In this document: positions 5,712-8,224 of the stretch, one piece after another | Numbering within the stretch: the stretch's first letter is position 1 | Layout: each line of letters begins with the position of its first letter | NCBI GenBank assembly: GCA_964549635.1 | Contig: CAZJVJ010000034.1 | Span: 1-8,224, forward strand | Length of the DNA stretch: 8,224 nucleotides | Direction: 5' to 3' | Source: VGNY01 sp964549635 | GTDB lineage: Bacteria; Chloroflexota; Dehalococcoidia; GIF9; UBA5629 | Notes under the pieces: generated by a model | Told to the model about the DNA's origin: nothing | What the model saw: only the letters and a program-made list of their open reading frames with translations | Databases searched by the model: none | Made by a program: the position numbers and the translations under genes

Positions 5712-8084
5712 ATGAGAGTTGAACAGCAAACGGAACGAAAAATCACCGAGATAGCGATTCCTGAAATAGTTCCCGTAATTCCAAGCAATGAAGTTATTTA
5801 CCCTTCTATGGTTGTGCCTATGGCTATAGTTGATGAGAAAACGATAAAACTGATAGATGAGGTGGCTGTTGGTGACAAGATAATTGGACTGTTTGCTCAG
5901 CAACCTGGTGTTGAGCTGCCACCACCGGCTAACATTTATAAAATAGGTACTGCTGCTAGCATTCTCAGGATGTTGAAGATGCCTGATGGTTCAGTGCGCG
6001 CTATCATTCAGGGCATTTGCCGTATAGGCGTGATCGAATTTGTGCAGACTGAGCCCTATCTCAAGGCAAAAGTTGGCCGCATTATGGAAAGGGTGGAAAA
6101 AACCCCCGAGCTAGAGGCTCTTCGACAGAACATTCTGTCCTCCTTTCAGAAAATAGTTGGCTCTGCTCCGAATTTACCTAATGAACTAGCTATTATTGCC
6201 ATAAATTTGCCAGAGCCTGGTAACCTGGCTGACTTTGTGGCAGCACATATTAATCTGAGTCTCCAGGAGCAGCAGGAATTGCTGGAAATGGAGGATGTTA
6301 AAAAACGCCTCGAAAGGCTGACGACTTTTGTTAACCGTGAGCTCGAGGTGCTTGAGTTGAGAGGCAAGATACAGTCGCAAGCACAAGCAGTTATGGAGAA
6401 AGCACAGAGGGAATTCTACCTTAGAGAGCAGCTAAAGGCTATTCAAAGAGAGCTTGGAGAGACAGATGAGCACACTATGGAAATCAATGAGCTTAGGAAG
6501 AAAATAGGAGAAGCTAACCTGCCTTCTGAAGCCAGAAAAGAGGCGGAGCGAGAGCTTGACCGCCTTTCTAAGATGCCACCTCAGGCGGCTGAATACACCA
6601 CTTGCCGCACGTACCTCGATTGGCTGCTGGCATTACCGTGGTGTAGGAGTACCGAAGATAACCTCGATGTTGAGCGCGCCAGGCAAATTTTGGATGAAGA
6701 CCACTACGACCTTGAAAAGGTAAAACAGAGGATACTGGACTACCTCGCCGTGCGTCGATTGAAGGCGGACATGAAAGGTCCTATTCTTTGTTTTGTTGGT
6801 CCACCTGGTACTGGCAAGACATCAGTAGGGCGCTCTATTGCCCGGGCCTTAGGAAGGCAATTCGTCCGCATCTCGCTTGGTGGCATCAGAGATGAAGCAG
6901 AGATACGCGGTCATAGGCGTACATACGTGGGTGCCTTGCCTGGCAGGATAATCCAGGGGATCCGTCGTGCCGGTTCCAATAACCCCGTTTTTATGCTTGA
7001 TGAAATAGACAAGATAGGTGCCGACTTCCGTGGCGACCCTGCAGCGGCGCTGCTCGAAGTGCTGGATCCTGAGCAAAATTATGCCTTTAGCGACCACTAT
7101 CTTGAAGTTCCTTTCGACCTGTCAAAGGTTATGTTTATCACGACTGCAAATCTTACAGACCCTATCCCCCCAGCGCTACGTGACAGAATGGAAATTCTCG
7201 AATTGCCCGGTTATACCGAAATTGAAAAGCTCCAAATCGCCCGAAAATTTCTCATTCCGAAACAACTTAAGGAGCACGGTTTGACACCGGAAATGCTGGA
7301 TATAACGGATGACGCTATTGTGGCGATAGTTAGAAACTACACCAGAGAGGCAGGCTTAAGAAATCTGGAAAGAGAGATTGGCAGCATCTGCCGCAAGATA
7401 GCTCGGAACGTAGCTGCGGGTATTGAACAGACCTTCAAAGTCAACGCTAGCGATCTTAAAGAATTTCTAGGCCCACCTAAGTTTAGGTATGAACTTGCTG
7501 AAGAAACTGCAGAAATAGGTGTTGCCACAGGACTTGCTTGGACTCAGGCAGGTGGAGATGTTTTGTTTATCGAAGCTACTTTAGTACCGGGCAGGGGAAA
7601 TCTTATTTTGACTGGCCAGCTTGGTGAGGTGATGCAGGAGTCAGCTCGGGCAGCATTAACCTACGCTCGTTCTAGGGCCAGTGCGCTGGGCGTCGATGAG
7701 AAATTCTACGCAAAAAACGATGTACATATCCATGTGCCTGCTGGAGCTATCCCTAAAGACGGGCCTTCAGCGGGTGTCACTATGTCAGTTGCCCTGATTT
7801 CCGCTTTAGTAAAGAGGCCGGTGCCCAAAGAGATAGGTATGACTGGCGAGATAACGCTGCGAGGCAAGATTTTGCCCGTGGGTGGTATAAAAGAGAAAGT
7901 GCTGGCAGCACACCGCGCTGGTGTAAAGAAAGTAATTCTTCCAGCTGATAATGAGAAGGACCTTGAAGAGGTACCAGAACATGTAAGAAAAGGAATGAAC
8001 TTCACCTTTGTCGAGCACATCGATGAGGTGCTACAGGAGGTTTTGTCGTTAACCCCGCTACAGCTTACAGCCGACAGAGCTTAA
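5712..8084 (+). CDS. lon: Lon, ATP-dependent serine protease (La, bacterial LonA type)
   Basis: This encodes a 790-residue cytosolic AAA+ protease, matching the usual bacterial LonA length. The N-terminal substrate-binding LON domain (about 1-205, starting IVPVIPSNEVIYPSMVVPM) is followed by a helical, coiled-coil linker with AQREFYLREQLKAIQRELGE. The AAA+ module has Walker A GPPGTGKT (363-370, K369) and Walker B FMLDEIDK (D430, E431). The C-terminal protease domain has the catalytic serine in PKDGPSAGV (S686) and the lysine of the Ser-Lys dyad in GGIKEK (K729), 43 residues later as expected. No membrane segment of the archaeal LonB kind is visible. It degrades misfolded and selected regulatory proteins, completing the hold-refold-degrade set with the Hsp20 proteins and ClpB. 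Its start is five bases after hsp20-2. In several actinobacteria lon is in the HspR regulon, consistent with this arrangement. No rho-independent terminator is clear in the 140 bases that follow. Confidence 0.98.
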   Translation: MRVEQQTERKITEIAIPEIVPVIPSNEVIYPSMVVPMAIVDEKTIKLIDEVAVGDKIIGLFAQQPGVELPPPANIYKIGTAASILRMLKMPDGSVRAIIQGICRIGVIEFVQTEPYLKAKVGRIMERVEKTPELEALRQNILSSFQKIVGSAPNLPNELAIIAINLPEPGNLADFVAAHINLSLQEQQELLEMEDVKKRLERLTTFVNRELEVLELRGKIQSQAQAVMEKAQREFYLREQLKAIQRELGETDEHTMEINELRKKIGEANLPSEARKEAERELDRLSKMPPQAAEYTTCRTYLDWLLALPWCRSTEDNLDVERARQILDEDHYDLEKVKQRILDYLAVRRLKADMKGPILCFVGPPGTGKTSVGRSIARALGRQFVRISLGGIRDEAEIRGHRRTYVGALPGRIIQGIRRAGSNNPVFMLDEIDKIGADFRGDPAAALLEVLDPEQNYAFSDHYLEVPFDLSKVMFITTANLTDPIPPALRDRMEILELPGYTEIEKLQIARKFLIPKQLKEHGLTPEMLDITDDAIVAIVRNYTREAGLRNLEREIGSICRKIARNVAAGIEQTFKVNASDLKEFLGPPKFRYELAEETAEIGVATGLAWTQAGGDVLFIEATLVPGRGNLILTGQLGEVMQESARAALTYARSRASALGVDEKFYAKNDVHIHVPAGAIPKDGPSAGVTMSVALISALVKRPVPKEIGMTGEITLRGKILPVGGIKEKVLAAHRAGVKKVILPADNEKDLEEVPEHVRKGMNFTFVEHIDEVLQEVLSLTPLQLTADRA

Positions 8085-8224
8085 CTTCTTATTATGGTTG
8101 GACTATATTTAGCTGACAGTGACTTCTAATAGTTTGGATTAGTGTTCTAAATAAGCGGTGACCTTCCGATATTGCTTTTGGTTACCTCTCGTTACGTTAA
8201 TTATAAATAACGCAACACTTTGTA

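Noticed and set aside
8085..8224. Terminator or promoter downstream of lon
   Set aside because: Small stems are present (CTAAT/ATTAG; CGTTA/TAACG), but none has a GC-rich stem and T tract; no gene or clear site is supported.
1..8224. CRISPR array, tRNA, rRNA, riboswitch, retron or defence system
   Set aside because: No regularly spaced repeats, no structural RNA signatures and no defence-type domains were seen on either strand.

Overview
The window looks like a bacterial chromosome segment of moderate GC content. It is dominated by a co-oriented protein quality-control (heat-shock) cluster. The gene content (HspR, ClpB, two Hsp20 proteins and Lon), the two MerR-type regulators and the style of the degraded genes at the left edge are most reminiscent of Chloroflexota, possibly Dehalococcoidia. 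That placement is an impression from remembered protein styles and was not tested by any search.

Left part (about 1-890): a gene graveyard. On the minus strand there is a frameshifted remnant resembling the N-terminal part of an IS256/Mutator-type transposase. It is followed on the plus strand by the front half of a class I SAM-dependent methyltransferase. That fragment has lost two glycines of the SAM-binding loop and ends after about 100 residues. No intact gene is visible here.

Middle (891-1753): two divergent MerR-family regulators share a 212-base intergenic region. The leftward gene encodes a small MerR-like protein of unknown target. The rightward gene is a good hspR, with the GLHPQTLRKYE signature. 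Each has a near-consensus sigma-70-type promoter with 17-base spacing, and each start is supported by a strong Shine-Dalgarno sequence. The -35 box of the hspR promoter sits inside a HAIR-like inverted repeat (CTTGA-N11-TCAAC), the kind of site HspR binds, so autorepression of the cluster is the simplest reading.

Right part (1844-8084): clpB, hsp20-1, hsp20-2 and lon follow on the same strand. ClpB dissolves aggregates, the two small heat-shock proteins hold unfolded clients in a refoldable state, and Lon degrades what cannot be rescued. All key catalytic residues of ClpB and Lon are present. No convincing terminator or second strong promoter was found between hspR and lon, so transcription from the hspR promoter could cover the whole set, although the 240-base gap between the hsp20 genes could hold another start. 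The first hsp20 gene is framed by a 26-base inverted repeat with one mismatch, and the gap after it carries small repeated motifs. These are the least explained features of the window. The last 140 bases after lon hold no gene that I can support.

Overall this is a recognisable stress-response locus, not an obviously new system. The points worth a second look are the HAIR-like operator, the inverted repeat around hsp20-1, and the paired MerR regulators.
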